DNA of 64,000 nt from Betaproteobacteria bacterium (GCA_016713305.1 JADJPK010000009.1:62001-126000); one strand, 5' to 3'. Counted from the first letter of the stretch, positions 1 to 9,385 are shown. Numbers and translations are program-made. Notes: generated by a model from the letters alone, not told the origin.

Positions 1-776
1 GCACTGTCCAGCCAAGCGCTCCGGTTTCCCCTTGCCCCCGCCGCACTGGCGAGCTTTGGCAGCAACCTTTCTCTCGCCTGCCAGTATGCTGCCGGCAAAT
101 CGCGGGCGGCAAGCGGTGCGTATCCTGTCTGGGCCAGGGCAAGGTCGGGCTGTTCGATCCCTTCTTCCCTTGCCCACTCGACCGACTGTTCCGTTGACGG
201 CGAAGAGAGGCGAACCTGGCTGCAGCGGCTGCGGACGGTCGCCGGCAACCGCGATGGCGACCTCGCGACCAGAATCAAATGCGAACGCGCGGGCGGCTCT
301 TCCAGCAGCTTCAGCAGCGCATTGGAGGCCGCAAGATTCATGGCGTCGGCGGGCTGCAGCATGGCGACCCGTGCGCGCTCACGGTTGGGCGTCACTTGCA
401 TGAACCCGATCAGTCTTCGCACGTCATCGACCGAGATCCTGATCTTTTCACCGGCCCGTTCCTCCTTGGGAGCGTCGGACGCAGCCGTGTCTTCGTCCGG
501 TTCGGGCGCGTCGGCGCCCAGGACCATGAGATCGGGATGGCGCATTCCGATGGACCACTCGCATTCCTTGCAGACACCGCAGGCGAATCCGGTCGGATCA
601 GGCTGCGCACACAGGGCTCGCAATGCAATCGCCCATCCGAACTCGCGCAGGCCTGCACCCACCGCTCCGGAAATCAGTAAGGACTGTGGCACGGCGGTAC
701 CGAACCCCGCCTGTCGCCACGCCTGGTCGTGCCACGGAAACGAATGGTGCGAAATCTCGAGCGGCATCCTCGGCAT
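1..776 (-). CDS. holB: DNA polymerase III delta-prime subunit, 3' end outside window
   Basis: Clamp-loader subunit of the replicative polymerase, cytoplasmic. The frame is open from an ATG directly after the tmk stop to the window edge; a second in-frame ATG lies at 767. Counted from the 767 ATG, it shows a degenerate P-loop (LLISGAVGAG, expected for delta-prime, which does not hydrolyse ATP), three zinc-type cysteines at about 63, 66 and 69 (CGVCKEC), the NALLKLLEEPP motif near 149-159 and the PATVRSRC motif near 175-182. These are classic delta-prime signatures. About 258 codons are present; the C-terminal collar region is cut off. It is the last gene seen of the fab-tmk cluster, the usual place for holB in proteobacteria. 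Confidence 0.9.
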   Translation of the reverse strand, partial: MPRMPLEISHHSFPWHDQAWRQAGFGTAVPQSLLISGAVGAGLREFGWAIALRALCAQPDPTGFACGVCKECEWSIGMRHPDLMVLGADAPEPDEDTAASDAPKEERAGEKIRISVDDVRRLIGFMQVTPNRERARVAMLQPADAMNLAASNALLKLLEEPPARSHLILVARSPSRLPATVRSRCSQVRLSSPSTEQSVEWAREEGIEQPDLALAQTGYAPLAARDLPAAYWQARERLLPKLASAAGARGNRSAWLDS

Positions 777-1400
777 TCAGCGCAGGAGTTCTTCCAGGAC
801 AGGCCTCAATCGCTCCTGCACCTCTTCGACCGATGCCGTCGAATCCACGATCCGTATGCGGGCAGGTGAACGCGCCGCCAGTTCCAGATACGCCCCCCTG
901 ACACGTTCGTGAAACTGCCTCGCCTCCCGTTCGAATCTGTCCGCTTCGCCTCCCCTGCCCTCCAGGCGCTTCGAAGCTATGCCGGGGTCGACATCCACGA
1001 GAACCGTGAGATCGGGTTCCAGACCCTGCTGCACCCAGTCGCGCAGAGTATCGAGCCGATCGAACGCAATGCCGCGTCCTCCACCCTGATACGCGTAGGT
1101 CGCATCCGTGAATCGATCACAGAGAACCCAGGACGCCTGCGATAGCGCGGGACGTACCACAACCTCCAGATGTTCCGCCCTTGCCGCAAACATCAACAGC
1201 GCCTCCGTATCTGCGCAGATCCGCGTGTTCTTGTCGAGCAGCAACCGCCGGATGGCTTCCCCCGCTGCGGTACCTCCCGGCTCGCGTGTCGTGACGAGGG
1301 ATAGCCCTCGCTCTTGCAACCACGCCCGGACGAATTCGAGGCAGGTGCTCTTCCCTGCGCCATCGATACCTTCGAACGTGATGAATCGGCCCCTCGTCAC
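777..1400 (-). CDS. tmk: Thymidylate kinase
   Basis: Phosphorylates dTMP to dTDP for DNA synthesis. The 207-residue product has the P-loop GIDGAGKST at about 11-19, the DRF motif at 95-97 and a lid region QGGGRG near 105-110, all at normal spacing. I chose the GTG at 1400 because it overlaps the mltG stop by four bases (GTGA) and gives the family length. Frames running further upstream read through mltG and are not real. It lies between mltG and holB, as in many beta- and gammaproteobacteria. Confidence 0.95.
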   Translation of the reverse strand: MTRGRFITFEGIDGAGKSTCLEFVRAWLQERGLSLVTTREPGGTAAGEAIRRLLLDKNTRICADTEALLMFAARAEHLEVVVRPALSQASWVLCDRFTDATYAYQGGGRGIAFDRLDTLRDWVQQGLEPDLTVLVDVDPGIASKRLEGRGGEADRFEREARQFHERVRGAYLELAARSPARIRIVDSTASVEEVQERLRPVLEELLR

Positions 1401-2398
1401 GGTGAGCGCCTCTGGAATCTGTCGACGGCACGATTGTGATCGGAAAGCGACTCGGAGAATTCGGAGGATCCGTCGCCTCGCGCGACAAAGTACAGCGCCC
1501 GTGATGCGGGAGGGCGCATCACTGCCTCCAATGCCGCGGCACCCGGCGACGCTATGGGCGTGGGGGGAAGTCCCGGCCGAATATACGTGTTGTAGGGCGT
1601 ATCCTGCTCGAGATCGGCGCGCCGCAAGTTGCCGTCGAAGGATGCGCCCATGCCATAGATCACCGTGGGATCGCTCTGCAGGCGCATGCCGATGCGCAGA
1701 CGATTCGAGAAGACTGCCGCGATCTGCGGACGGTCCGACGGACTGCCAGTTTCCTTTTCGACGATGGAGGCCAGAATGAGCGCCTCGTAGGGGGTGGCCA
1801 CGGGGATGCCCGGCTGCCGCTCGCGCCAGGTGCGCTCGATCATGCTGCGCATCTGTGCGTAAGCCTGACGCCAAACGACCAGATCGCTCGACCCGGAGGC
1901 GAACTGGTAGGAATCCGGAAAGAACAGCCCTTCAGGCCCCTTCTCGATGGCACCGATGCGCTCGAGCAAGGCGGAAACAGTCCATTGCCGGCTGTCGTGC
2001 TTGAGTCCGGGATGGGCATCCACGGCCGCGCGGATCTGCTTGAACGTCCAACCTTCGATGAAGCGGATCTGCTCCCGGATGGAATCGCCCCGCGCCATCG
2101 CTTCCATGAAACTTCGAGCGCTCATCCCCGGCCTGATCTCGTAGACGCCGGCCTTGAGCCGGTCCGCCTTTCCATGCCACCGCGCGACGCCCACGAACAG
2201 CAGCGGGTGCGCCACGAGTCCCTGGCGATGAAGCTGACGAGCGATGGCACGAAGCCCCATGCCCTGATCGATGGTGATGCGAATCGGAGCACCCGCCTCC
2301 ATGAGCGGCTGCGTCCCGAGCCAGCGCAAGCCGTAGACGCACCCACCGGCGAGGATGCCGGTTGCAGCCACAAAAAAGAGGAGCCAGCGAAGCCGCAT
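1397..2398 (-). CDS. mltG: Endolytic murein transglycosylase MltG (YceG family)
   Basis: Inner-membrane enzyme that cleaves nascent peptidoglycan strands and is thought to terminate glycan polymerisation. The product is 333 residues: an N-terminal membrane anchor at about 4-22, a LysM-like segment, then the YceG domain. The catalytic glutamate sits in ASIVEKET (about residue 214), and the SDPTVIYG and DTPYNTY motifs are present. The ATG start directly precedes the hydrophobic anchor. It follows fabF after a 104-base gap in which no pabC gene is present, although pabC often occupies this slot. Confidence 0.95.
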   Translation of the reverse strand: MRLRWLLFFVAATGILAGGCVYGLRWLGTQPLMEAGAPIRITIDQGMGLRAIARQLHRQGLVAHPLLFVGVARWHGKADRLKAGVYEIRPGMSARSFMEAMARGDSIREQIRFIEGWTFKQIRAAVDAHPGLKHDSRQWTVSALLERIGAIEKGPEGLFFPDSYQFASGSSDLVVWRQAYAQMRSMIERTWRERQPGIPVATPYEALILASIVEKETGSPSDRPQIAAVFSNRLRIGMRLQSDPTVIYGMGASFDGNLRRADLEQDTPYNTYIRPGLPPTPIASPGAAALEAVMRPPASRALYFVARGDGSSEFSESLSDHNRAVDRFQRRSP

Positions 2399-2502
2399 TC
2401 GCTTTCCGAGACCCGGTGCGACAGCCCCCGGCCCGGCAAGTTACCGGCCCCGGCGCCATACAGCCCGTTCAATGCCGGCGGATACTTCTCGCCGGCAACC
2501 TT

Positions 2503-3740
2503 TCAAAGTGCGCGAAACACCAGGGACCCGTTGGTGCCGCCGAAACCGAAGGAATTCGACAGCGCAGCCCGGATCTTCATGTTCCGTGCAGCATTCGGGA
2601 CATAATCCAGATCGCACTCCGGACTGGGGCGATGCAGATTGATGGTCGGCGGCGCAGTCTGATCGCGAATGGCGAGCACAATGAACACGGCCTCCACACC
2701 CCCCGCAGCACCCAGCAGGTGACCGGTCGCGGACTTGGTGGAACTCACTGCAACCTTGGCTGCGTGATCGCCCATGCAACGCTTCACCGCCACAGTTTCG
2801 GCGATGTCCCCCAGGGGAGTCGACGTCCCGTGGGCGTTGATGTAATCGATCTCGTCAGGATTCATGCGCGCGGCACGCAAAGCATTGCGCATGCACCGTA
2901 CCGCACCGTCACCATCTTCACAGGGAGCCGTCATGTGATGTGCGTCGGCACTCATGCCGTATCCCGCGAGTTCACAATAGATGCGGGCACCGCGAGCCTT
3001 GGCGAACTCGTACTCCTCCAGCACCAGCACGCCAGCCCCTCTCCCAGCACGAAACCATCCTGATCGGCATCCCAGGGTCGGCTCGCCGCCTCGGGGTCGT
3101 CGTTGCGGGTCGACAGTGCACGCATTGCGGAAAAGCCGCCGACGCCCAAGGGACTGATCGCGCCTTCGGCACCGCCGGCGACGACGACATCGGCATCACC
3201 GTACTCGATCAACCGTCCCGCCTCGCCGATGCAGTGTGTCGACGTCGTGCAGGCGGTGACAATTGCGAGATTGGGACCCTTGAAGCCGTGATTGATCGAC
3301 AGAGTGCCGGCAATCATGTTGATGATGCTGCCAGGAATGAAGAAGGGAGAGATCTTCTTTGCGCCACCATCCATCAAGGCACGATGCGTGTCCTCGATCA
3401 ACGGCAGCCCCCCGATTCCCGAGCCGATCACGACACCGATCCGTTCCGCCGTCTCCGGCGTGGACACGATACCGGCATCGCGAATCGCTTCGTTGGCCGC
3501 CACCAATCCGAAATGGATGAAGGTGTCCAGACGCCTGGCTTCCTTTGCCGGCAGATGCTGCGTCACATCGAAGTTCCTCACTTCACCTGCGATCTGGGAA
3601 GCGAACGGCGACGCATCGAAGCGCGTAATCCTGCCGATCCCGGAGTGGCCAGCCACAATGTTGGCCCACGCGTCCGGCACACCAACACCGGTCGGGCACA
3701 CGATGCCCAGCCCGGTCACTACGACCCTGCGCTTGCTCAA
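2503..3740 (-). CDS. fabF: Beta-ketoacyl-ACP synthase II, frameshifted
   Basis: Elongating condensing enzyme of fatty acid synthesis. Both halves are well conserved: Cys164 in the TACTTS motif in the first half, and the two histidines in NAHGTSTPLGD and KSATGHLLGAAGG in the second. The frame breaks at the run of four C (plus strand) at 3036-3039, after the residues FVLGEG. Adding one base restores GEGAGVLVLEEYE and a single protein of about 412 residues, the normal length. Since fabF is normally indispensable and sits correctly behind acpP, I read this as a homopolymer error rather than a pseudogene. ATG start, 42 bases after acpP. Confidence 0.9.
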
Positions 3741-3782
3741 TGCAACTCCAGAAGATTTGGCAGCGCGGCGGCCCGCGCCGAC

Positions 3783-4019
3783 TTAATTGAGATGAGCGTT
3801 GACGTAGTCGATGGCCTGCTGCACCGACGTGATCTTCTCTGCTTCTTCATCGGGGATGTCGCACTCGAACTCTTCTTCCAGTGCCATCACCAGTTCGACC
3901 GTGTCCAGAGAATCGGCGCCCAGGTCGTCCACGAAGGTGGATTCGTTCTTGATGTCCCCTTCGTTCACGCCCAGCTGTTCGGCAACGATCCGCTTGACGC
4001 GTTGTTCAACGCTTTCCAT
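3783..4019 (-). CDS. acpP: Acyl carrier protein
   Basis: Small acidic carrier of growing acyl chains. The 78 residues contain the phosphopantetheine attachment serine (Ser37) in GADSLDTVELV and the usual acidic helix EEEFECDIPDEEAEKI. The length and sequence are those of a standard bacterial AcpP. It lies between fabG and fabF, as in E. coli. The 213-base gap upstream is the longest inside the cluster and may carry its own promoter, in line with the high expression known for acpP. Confidence 0.98.
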   Translation of the reverse strand: MESVEQRVKRIVAEQLGVNEGDIKNESTFVDDLGADSLDTVELVMALEEEFECDIPDEEAEKITSVQQAIDYVNAHLN

Positions 4020-4132
4020 TTTGTACCCTTCCCTTCAGTTGAATCCGGTATCAACGAGAGCGCGTCTTCCGTTTCGAAGGCGACGCGGATACACCCCCCC
4101 TCGCGACTCGCTTTGCTGCAAGCCGGGGCGGC

Positions 4133-4161
4133 ATTCTACCAAAACAACGTCCTATTGGAGA
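4133..4161 (-). promoter_or_regulatory. Possible acpP promoter
   Basis: The minus strand reads TAGAAT at 4138-4133, a good -10 box, in the fabG-acpP gap about 115 bases before acpP. The -35 region about 17 bases upstream (TCTCCA/CTCCAA) is a poor match, so this is a tentative call. Confidence 0.35.
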
Positions 4162-4232
4162 CTGCCGCCACGGCTTTCGCCAGGACGTTCTCACGCCACA
4201 GGCATGGTCCATCGCCAACGCCGGCCGATGTC

Positions 4233-4970
4233 CTAATCCATCAGCATCCCGCCATTCACGTGAATCGTGCTACCGGTGACGTAACCTGCATGATCCGAGG
4301 CGAGAAAGGCAACGGCGGCAGCCACTTCCTCGACGAGACCGAATCGGCCGAGGGGGACCTGCCCGATCAGCGCGGTTCGCTGTGCTTCGTTGAGTGTCCG
4401 AGTCATGTCAGTGTCGATGAAACCGGGGGCAACGCAGTTGACCGTGATGTTTCGACTTCCCACCTCGCGGGCCAGTGATTTCGCGAAGCCCGTCAATCCA
4501 GCCTTCGCAGCCGCATAGTTCGTCTGACCTCCGTTGCCGGAGTGTCCCACGACGGACGTCACGTTGATGATCCGGCCCCAGCGCGCTTTCATCATGGGCC
4601 GGATTGCCAGCTTGGAAAGCTGAAAGACCGAGCGGAGATTGGTGTTCATCACCGAATCCCAGTCGTCGTCCTTCAAGCGCAAGAGAAGGTTGTCCCGGGT
4701 GATGCCCGCATTGTTCACGAGGACCGAAATCTCGCCCTGCTCCTTCTGGATGCGCTCGAAGACATCATCGATCATCACGGAACTGGACACATCCAGTTCG
4801 TAGCCCTGACCGGAAAGACCATCCGTTGCGAAGCTGGCGGTGATGCCCTGGGCACCCGCTGCCGTGGTCGCGGTGCCCGCCACACTGAAACCTGCGGCCC
4901 CAAGGGCGCGCGCAATGGCCTGACCAATTCCCCGGGATGCGCCCGTCACAAGCGCCACCTTGCCCGTCAT
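4233..4970 (-). CDS. fabG: 3-oxoacyl-ACP reductase
   Basis: NADPH-dependent reduction of 3-ketoacyl-ACP in fatty acid elongation. The 245-residue short-chain dehydrogenase has the TGASRGIG cofactor motif at about 9-16, NNAG at 86-89, and the catalytic Ser139, Tyr152 and Lys156 (YAAAK). I chose the ATG at 4970 because it overlaps the fabD stop by four bases (ATGA) and begins with the typical MTGKVALVTG; longer upstream readings run into fabD. The length is typical. Confidence 0.97.
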   Translation of the reverse strand: MTGKVALVTGASRGIGQAIARALGAAGFSVAGTATTAAGAQGITASFATDGLSGQGYELDVSSSVMIDDVFERIQKEQGEISVLVNNAGITRDNLLLRLKDDDWDSVMNTNLRSVFQLSKLAIRPMMKARWGRIINVTSVVGHSGNGGQTNYAAAKAGLTGFAKSLAREVGSRNITVNCVAPGFIDTDMTRTLNEAQRTALIGQVPLGRFGLVEEVAAAVAFLASDHAGYVTGSTIHVNGGMLMD

Positions 4971-5914
4971 TTCGCCCCCTCCTGGGTCAATGTCGTCACA
5001 GTATCCGAGATCGCCTGCGAGGACGACAGCGAAAACGAGGCCGCCTGACTGACGATGCGACGCACCATTCCGTGCAACACCTTGCCGGGACCGCACTCCA
5101 CGATGTGAGTCGCGCCTTCCCTGACTTCCAACACACGCACGGACTCGATCCAGCGCACGGGGCTGTAGAGCTGGCGCACAAGTGCGGATCGGATGCCCTC
5201 GGGAGAGACAGCGACGGTCACATCGACGTTATGAATGACAGGGATGCAGGGCGACGCGATGTCGCATTGCGACAACGCCTGCGAAAGCACCTCTGACGCC
5301 GGTCGCATCAGTTCGCAGTGAGCGGGAACGCTCATCGGCAACATCACGGCGCGCTTCGCTCCACGCTGCTTGCAGGCTTCGATTGCACGTTCCACTGCTG
5401 CTCGAGCGCCCGAGATCACGATCTGCCCAGGGGCATTGAGATTCGCCGCTGCCACGACCTGGCCCTGGGCAGCCTCGAGGCAGGCGGCCTCGATCTGGTC
5501 TGATTCCAGCCCCAGGATGGCGGCAATTCCGCCTTCCCCTGCCGGTACAGCGGCCTGCATCGCCTCGCCGCGCGCACGAACGATTCGCATGGCGTCCCCG
5601 AATTGCAGAGCGCCTGCGACCACCAGAGCCGCGTACTCGCCCAGGCTGTGTCCCGCCACCACCGAGGGAGCCTGGCCGCCTGCATCCAGCCAGGCCCGAT
5701 AGACGGCGACGTCGGCCGCAAGCATGACCGGTTGGGTGTTCGCGGTCTGATTGAGATCGGTTTCCGGACCGTTGTCGATCAGGCTCCACAGATCCTGATC
5801 GAGGCTAGCCGAGGCCTCGTCTATCGTCGCGCGCACCACGGCATGATTGCCGTAGTCACGCAGCATGCCCACCGATTGCGATCCCTGACCGGGAAAGACG
5901 AACGCTGCTTTCAT
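4967..5914 (-). CDS. fabD: Malonyl-CoA:ACP transacylase
   Basis: Transfers malonate from CoA to ACP. The 315-residue product starts with the signature FVFPGQGSQ and has the nucleophilic Ser90 in GHSLGEY, with the catalytic histidine in the SVPAHCELM segment (about residue 200). Full length and uninterrupted. It starts with ATG 21 bases after the fabH stop and overlaps fabG by four bases, so translation is probably coupled. Confidence 0.97.
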   Translation of the reverse strand: MKAAFVFPGQGSQSVGMLRDYGNHAVVRATIDEASASLDQDLWSLIDNGPETDLNQTANTQPVMLAADVAVYRAWLDAGGQAPSVVAGHSLGEYAALVVAGALQFGDAMRIVRARGEAMQAAVPAGEGGIAAILGLESDQIEAACLEAAQGQVVAAANLNAPGQIVISGARAAVERAIEACKQRGAKRAVMLPMSVPAHCELMRPASEVLSQALSQCDIASPCIPVIHNVDVTVAVSPEGIRSALVRQLYSPVRWIESVRVLEVREGATHIVECGPGKVLHGMVRRIVSQAASFSLSSSQAISDTVTTLTQEGAK

Positions 5915-5935
5915 TTGGCTCCGAATATCGAAGAA

Positions 5936-6895
5936 CTACCAGCGCAGCAAGGCCGCGCCCCAGGTGAAGCCCCCGCCCACCCCTTCCAGCAGGACATGCT
6001 GGCCGGGAAGGATGCGGCCGGCTCGCACCGCCTCGTCCAATGCGAGAGGCACCGATGCGGCCGAGGTATTGCCGTGTCGATCCACCGTCGAAATCACGCG
6101 CTCCATGGGAAGACCCAGTTTCCTGGCCGTGGCTTCGATGATTCGAATGTTGGCCTGATGCGGAATGAACCAGTCAATGGCGGTCGACGGCAGCCCCGCG
6201 GCACACAACACTTCGTCCGCGACATCCGCCAGCGCCCGCACAGCCAATTTGAAGACGGTGTTGCCGTCCATTCGCACGAACGGATGGCCGGTCGCCTTGC
6301 CGTCCGCCACGGTTCCCGGGACGCAAAGGACGCCCGCGTGCGTTCCGTCCGCATGCAGGCGCGTCGCAAGGATCCCGGGCTGATCCGACGCCTTCAGAAC
6401 CACTGCTCCCGCGCCGTCACCGAACAGCACGCAGGTGGACCGGTCGGACCAGTCGAGGAGCCGCGAGAACACCTCCGCACCGACGACCAGGGCCGACTTT
6501 GCCTGACCGTCCCGGATGAACAGGTCGGCCATCGAAAGCGCGTAGACGAAGCCGCTGCAAACGGCCTGCACGTCGAAGGCGGGAAAGCCGCCGACGCCGA
6601 GCTTTCCCTGCAGGATGCACGCCGTGCTGGGAAACACCATGTCCGGTGTGGTGGTCGCGACGACGATCAGATCCAGGTCTCCCGGCTCGAGCCCGGCCGC
6701 CTCCAGCGCCCTCCGTGAAGCCTCCAGGGCAAGATCGCTCGCAGTCTGCTCGGGAGCCGCGATATGCCGTTGCCGGATGCCTGTCCGACTGAAGATCCAC
6801 TCGTCCGAAGTATCGATCGTGCGGGCAAGATCGTCATTCGTGACCACCTTCTCCGGCAGGCTCGAGCCTGTCCCGGCGATGCGGGCATGAATCAC
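5936..6895 (-). CDS. fabH: Beta-ketoacyl-ACP synthase III
   Basis: Condenses acetyl-CoA with malonyl-ACP to start fatty acid synthesis. The product is 319 residues, with catalytic Cys113 in AVCSGF, the histidine in FIPHQAN and the asparagine in HGNTSAAS. The start is a GTG that overlaps the plsX stop (GTGA) and gives MIHARIAGTGSSLPE, the usual N-terminus; longer frames upstream are out-of-frame plsX sequence. Confidence 0.95.
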   Translation of the reverse strand: MIHARIAGTGSSLPEKVVTNDDLARTIDTSDEWIFSRTGIRQRHIAAPEQTASDLALEASRRALEAAGLEPGDLDLIVVATTTPDMVFPSTACILQGKLGVGGFPAFDVQAVCSGFVYALSMADLFIRDGQAKSALVVGAEVFSRLLDWSDRSTCVLFGDGAGAVVLKASDQPGILATRLHADGTHAGVLCVPGTVADGKATGHPFVRMDGNTVFKLAVRALADVADEVLCAAGLPSTAIDWFIPHQANIRIIEATARKLGLPMERVISTVDRHGNTSAASVPLALDEAVRAGRILPGQHVLLEGVGGGFTWGAALLRW

Positions 6896-7922
6896 GAAAC
6901 CCCAGCCTCGGAGACGGATGTACCCATGCGGGCCGAAATCAGGTCGAGCAGTCCATTGCGCACCTCGTGGTACGCACGCTCGATGGCAAAGCCGAAGGCG
7001 AACGCATCCGCCGATCCATGGCTCTTGACAACGATGCCGCGCAATCCCAGAAGACTCGCACCGTTGTAACGACGGTGATCGACCCGGGACTTGAACCGGT
7101 TGATGACCGGCATGGCCAGCACCGCGGCAAACTTGGTGAAGAAACTGCGTTTGAATTCTTCGCGCAAATACGCAGCCAGCATCTGGGCCAGACCCTCGGA
7201 TGTCTTGAGCGCCACGTTGCCTACGAATCCGTCGCACACCACGATGTCGGTCGTGCCCTTGTAGATATCGTCGCCTTCCACGTTACCGTAGAAATTCAAA
7301 CCACTCCCGCGTAGCAGGTCGGCGGCGATCTCTCGTCACCTCATTGCCCTTGATGTCTTCCTCCCCGATGTTCAGCAGGCCCACGCTTGGACGCTCGGTC
7401 CGGTCGATGGCACCGACCAGAGCGCTGCCCATGAACGCAAACTGGAGCAGATGCTCCGGTGTGCAGTTGACGTTGGCCCCCAGGTCCAGCATGACGGTGC
7501 GTCCCCGCTGACTTGGAAGGAAGGAAGCGATCGCCGGACGTTCGACACCCGGCAGCATCTTGAGTACGAACCGTGACATCGCCATGAGCGCCCCGGTGTT
7601 TCCGGCGCTCACGCAGCAGTCTGCTTCACCAGCTTTCACGAGATCGATGGCGACGCGCATCGATGAATCCCGTTTGTTGCGAAGCGCGTTTGCGGGCGGC
7701 TCGTCCATGTGGACGACCTCAGGGGCGTGCCGGATCTGCAATCGCGGGAAGCACCCGTCCGCAAGCAGCCAGTTCAGCCTGGACGGCCTCCTCACGCCCC
7801 ACCAGAAGCATCGTCGCCTCGGGAAAGCGATCGAGGAACTCTATGGCGGCGGGCACGGTGACGTGCGGACCGTGGTCACCGCCCATGCAGTCGATGGCAA
7901 TACGAACGGTCAAGTTCGGCAA
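6892..7922 (-). CDS. plsX: Phosphate acyltransferase PlsX, two frameshifts
   Basis: Makes acyl-phosphate from acyl-ACP for phospholipid synthesis. The protein is spread over three frames: an N-terminal piece (IDCMGGDHGP, LLVGREEAV), a central piece (HMDEPPANALRNKRDSSMRVA, SAGNTGALM, LDLGANV, LNIGEE) and a C-terminal piece (NFYGNVEG, CDGFVGNVALK, NGASLLGLRG, KSHGSAD). The breaks lie at about 7741-7770 and 7327-7334. Joined, they give a normal PlsX of about 343 residues. No ATG starts the N-terminus; TTG at 7922 or 7913 fits. The conservation on both sides of each break argues for sequencing errors. It sits between rpmF and fabH, its standard location. Confidence 0.9.
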
Positions 7923-8054
7923 CCCTCAGGGGCAGGACCCGCCGGAGATCCGCCTGCCGCCAGACGCCGGCAGGCATTCACGGGACCGGAGTTTTTCACC
8001 CGGACCATCCCTGACGCGCCTGCAGCGCGGCAGTCGGCCCGGAATGCTGGAAAC

Positions 8055-8234
8055 TCAGTCGGTCTTGGTCTTGAGCACCTTGCGGCCACGATAGTAGCCT
8101 GAGGGGCTGATGTGGTGACGCAAGTGCACCTCGCCGGTAGTGGGCTCGACGGCCAGCGGCGGGTTGGTGAGGAAGTCGTGCGAGCGGTGCATGCCGCGCT
8201 TCGACGGGGACTTCTTGTTCTGCTGAACTGCCAT
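8055..8234 (-). CDS. rpmF: 50S ribosomal protein L32
   Basis: Large-subunit ribosomal protein of 59 residues, read directly from the sequence: it begins MAVQQNKKSPSKRGMHR and ends in KTKTD before TGA. The basic N-terminus and the SPSGYYRGRKV block are L32 hallmarks. The cysteine pairs found in zinc-binding L32 forms are absent. The gene lies between yceD and plsX, the classical yceD-rpmF-plsX order that couples ribosome and membrane synthesis. The 132-base gap before plsX holds nothing I recognise. Confidence 0.97.
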   Translation of the reverse strand: MAVQQNKKSPSKRGMHRSHDFLTNPPLAVEPTTGEVHLRHHISPSGYYRGRKVLKTKTD

Positions 8235-8309
8235 CTCGTTCTCCTTAGCATCCCGAAGGGACGCACATCATTGCCTGTCTGTTCAATCTGGCCGGCCCGC
8301 TCCCTGGCG

Positions 8310-8750
8310 CTACGCTCCCGGAGTCGCGACCGGACATTCGTCCTCGGCGTGCCGTGGCGACATGGGAAGCGCCAGCAGCACTTCCTCTTCCACCAGACTG
8401 TGAGCTTCCACCACCTCGTCCAGAGGAAGATAATCCGCGTCGTCTTCCTCGTCGTCGAACGAAGTCAGACGGCCCGGCGCAACGAACACGAGTTCCCTAT
8501 GCGCATCGACCGAAACGGTCAGAGGCCCCAGACACCGCTGACAGACCAAGGTCACCGTGCCACGTACCGACAGGGAAATCGCCGGTTTCTCGTCCTTTCG
8601 CACGTACCCGCTCAGCCGATATTCGAGTTGCCCTTCGTCCCCCCCCAGAAAGGAGCCAAGGCGCTCGAACGCCGCAGGCACCACGCTCGCACGGACCTCT
8701 TTTTCCAGCCGCGCGAATTCGGTAGCCTTGAAGCTCTCTGTGCCGCACAT
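8310..8750 (-). CDS. yceD: YceD family protein (DUF177)
   Basis: Conserved protein encoded just ahead of rpmF; family members have been linked to 23S rRNA or ribosome assembly. The 146 residues include a Cys-X2-Cys pair (CQRC) followed by the family's GPLTVSVDAHRELVFV block, an acidic stretch (DDEEDDADY) and the late LVEEEVLLALPMSPRH motif. The ATG at 8750 is only 10 bases downstream of a strong -10 box, so the message may be leaderless; I see no Shine-Dalgarno sequence before it. Confidence 0.9.
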   Translation of the reverse strand: MCGTESFKATEFARLEKEVRASVVPAAFERLGSFLGGDEGQLEYRLSGYVRKDEKPAISLSVRGTVTLVCQRCLGPLTVSVDAHRELVFVAPGRLTSFDDEEDDADYLPLDEVVEAHSLVEEEVLLALPMSPRHAEDECPVATPGA

Positions 8751-8759
8751 AAGCCCGCC

Positions 8760-8788
8760 ATGTTACGACGATTTCCCTGCACGGTCAA
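8760..8788 (-). promoter_or_regulatory. Sigma70-type promoter of the yceD-rpmF-plsX-fab operon
   Basis: The minus strand reads TTGACC (8788-8783), exactly 17 bases, then TAACAT (8765-8760). Both hexamers are close to consensus and the spacing is ideal. It lies in the 53-base gap between the divergent yceD and maf genes. The predicted transcription start is within a few bases of the yceD ATG. Confidence 0.7.
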
Positions 8789-8803
8789 AAGGCTACCGCA
8801 TTC

Positions 8804-9385
8804 ATGAGCAGTCTGCGCCTCGTCCTGGCTTCCACCTCGGCGTATCGCCGGGAATTGCTTTCGCGCCTGGGCATTCCCTTCGACGTCCAATCCCCCGGAG
8901 TCGACGAAACGCCACACCCCGGCGAGCCGCCCGTGGAAATTGCCACCCGGCTGGCGATCGCCAAGGCTCGCGCAGTATGGATCGCGGAGCCAGCAGTCAT
9001 CATTGGCTCGGACCAGGTCGCCATGCTGGACGGCAGAATGCTCGGAAAACCCGGAAATCGGGAAACTGCGGTCCATCAGCTGACTGCCGCAAGTGGCCGG
9101 ACAGTGGAGTTCCACACTGCTCTATGTGTACGTTCCACTGTGGATGAGCGGGAATCTGTTGCACTCGACACCACGCGGGTCACCTTCCGGCCCCTGAACC
9201 GCGACACCATCGAGCGATACGTCGATATCGAGAAACCCTTCGACTGCGCCGGGAGTGCGAAATCCGAAGGGCTCGGCATCACCCTTGTGACAGCCATCGA
9301 AACAACGGATCCGACCGGGCTCGTCGGGTTGCCGCTCATCCTGCTTACCGATCTGTTGGCCCAACACGGCATTCGCGTCCCGTGA
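8804..9385 (+). CDS. Maf-like nucleotide pyrophosphatase (YceF type)
   Basis: House-cleaning nucleoside triphosphate pyrophosphatase; YceF-type members hydrolyse 7-methyl-GTP. The 193 residues begin LRLVLASTSAYRRELLSRLG, the family signature, and contain GSDQVAMLDGRMLGKPG and the acidic site near KPFDCAGSAKSEGLG. The sequence fits the YceF subgroup better than dTTP/UTPase Maf. It is divergent from yceD, as in several proteobacteria, and overlaps the following gene by four bases. Confidence 0.92.
   Translation: MSSLRLVLASTSAYRRELLSRLGIPFDVQSPGVDETPHPGEPPVEIATRLAIAKARAVWIAEPAVIIGSDQVAMLDGRMLGKPGNRETAVHQLTAASGRTVEFHTALCVRSTVDERESVALDTTRVTFRPLNRDTIERYVDIEKPFDCAGSAKSEGLGITLVTAIETTDPTGLVGLPLILLTDLLAQHGIRVP

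Noticed and set aside
3036..3039. Programmed frameshifting in fabF
   Set aside because: No slippery heptamer or downstream structure is evident, and similar breaks occur in many unrelated genes of the window, pointing to sequence error.
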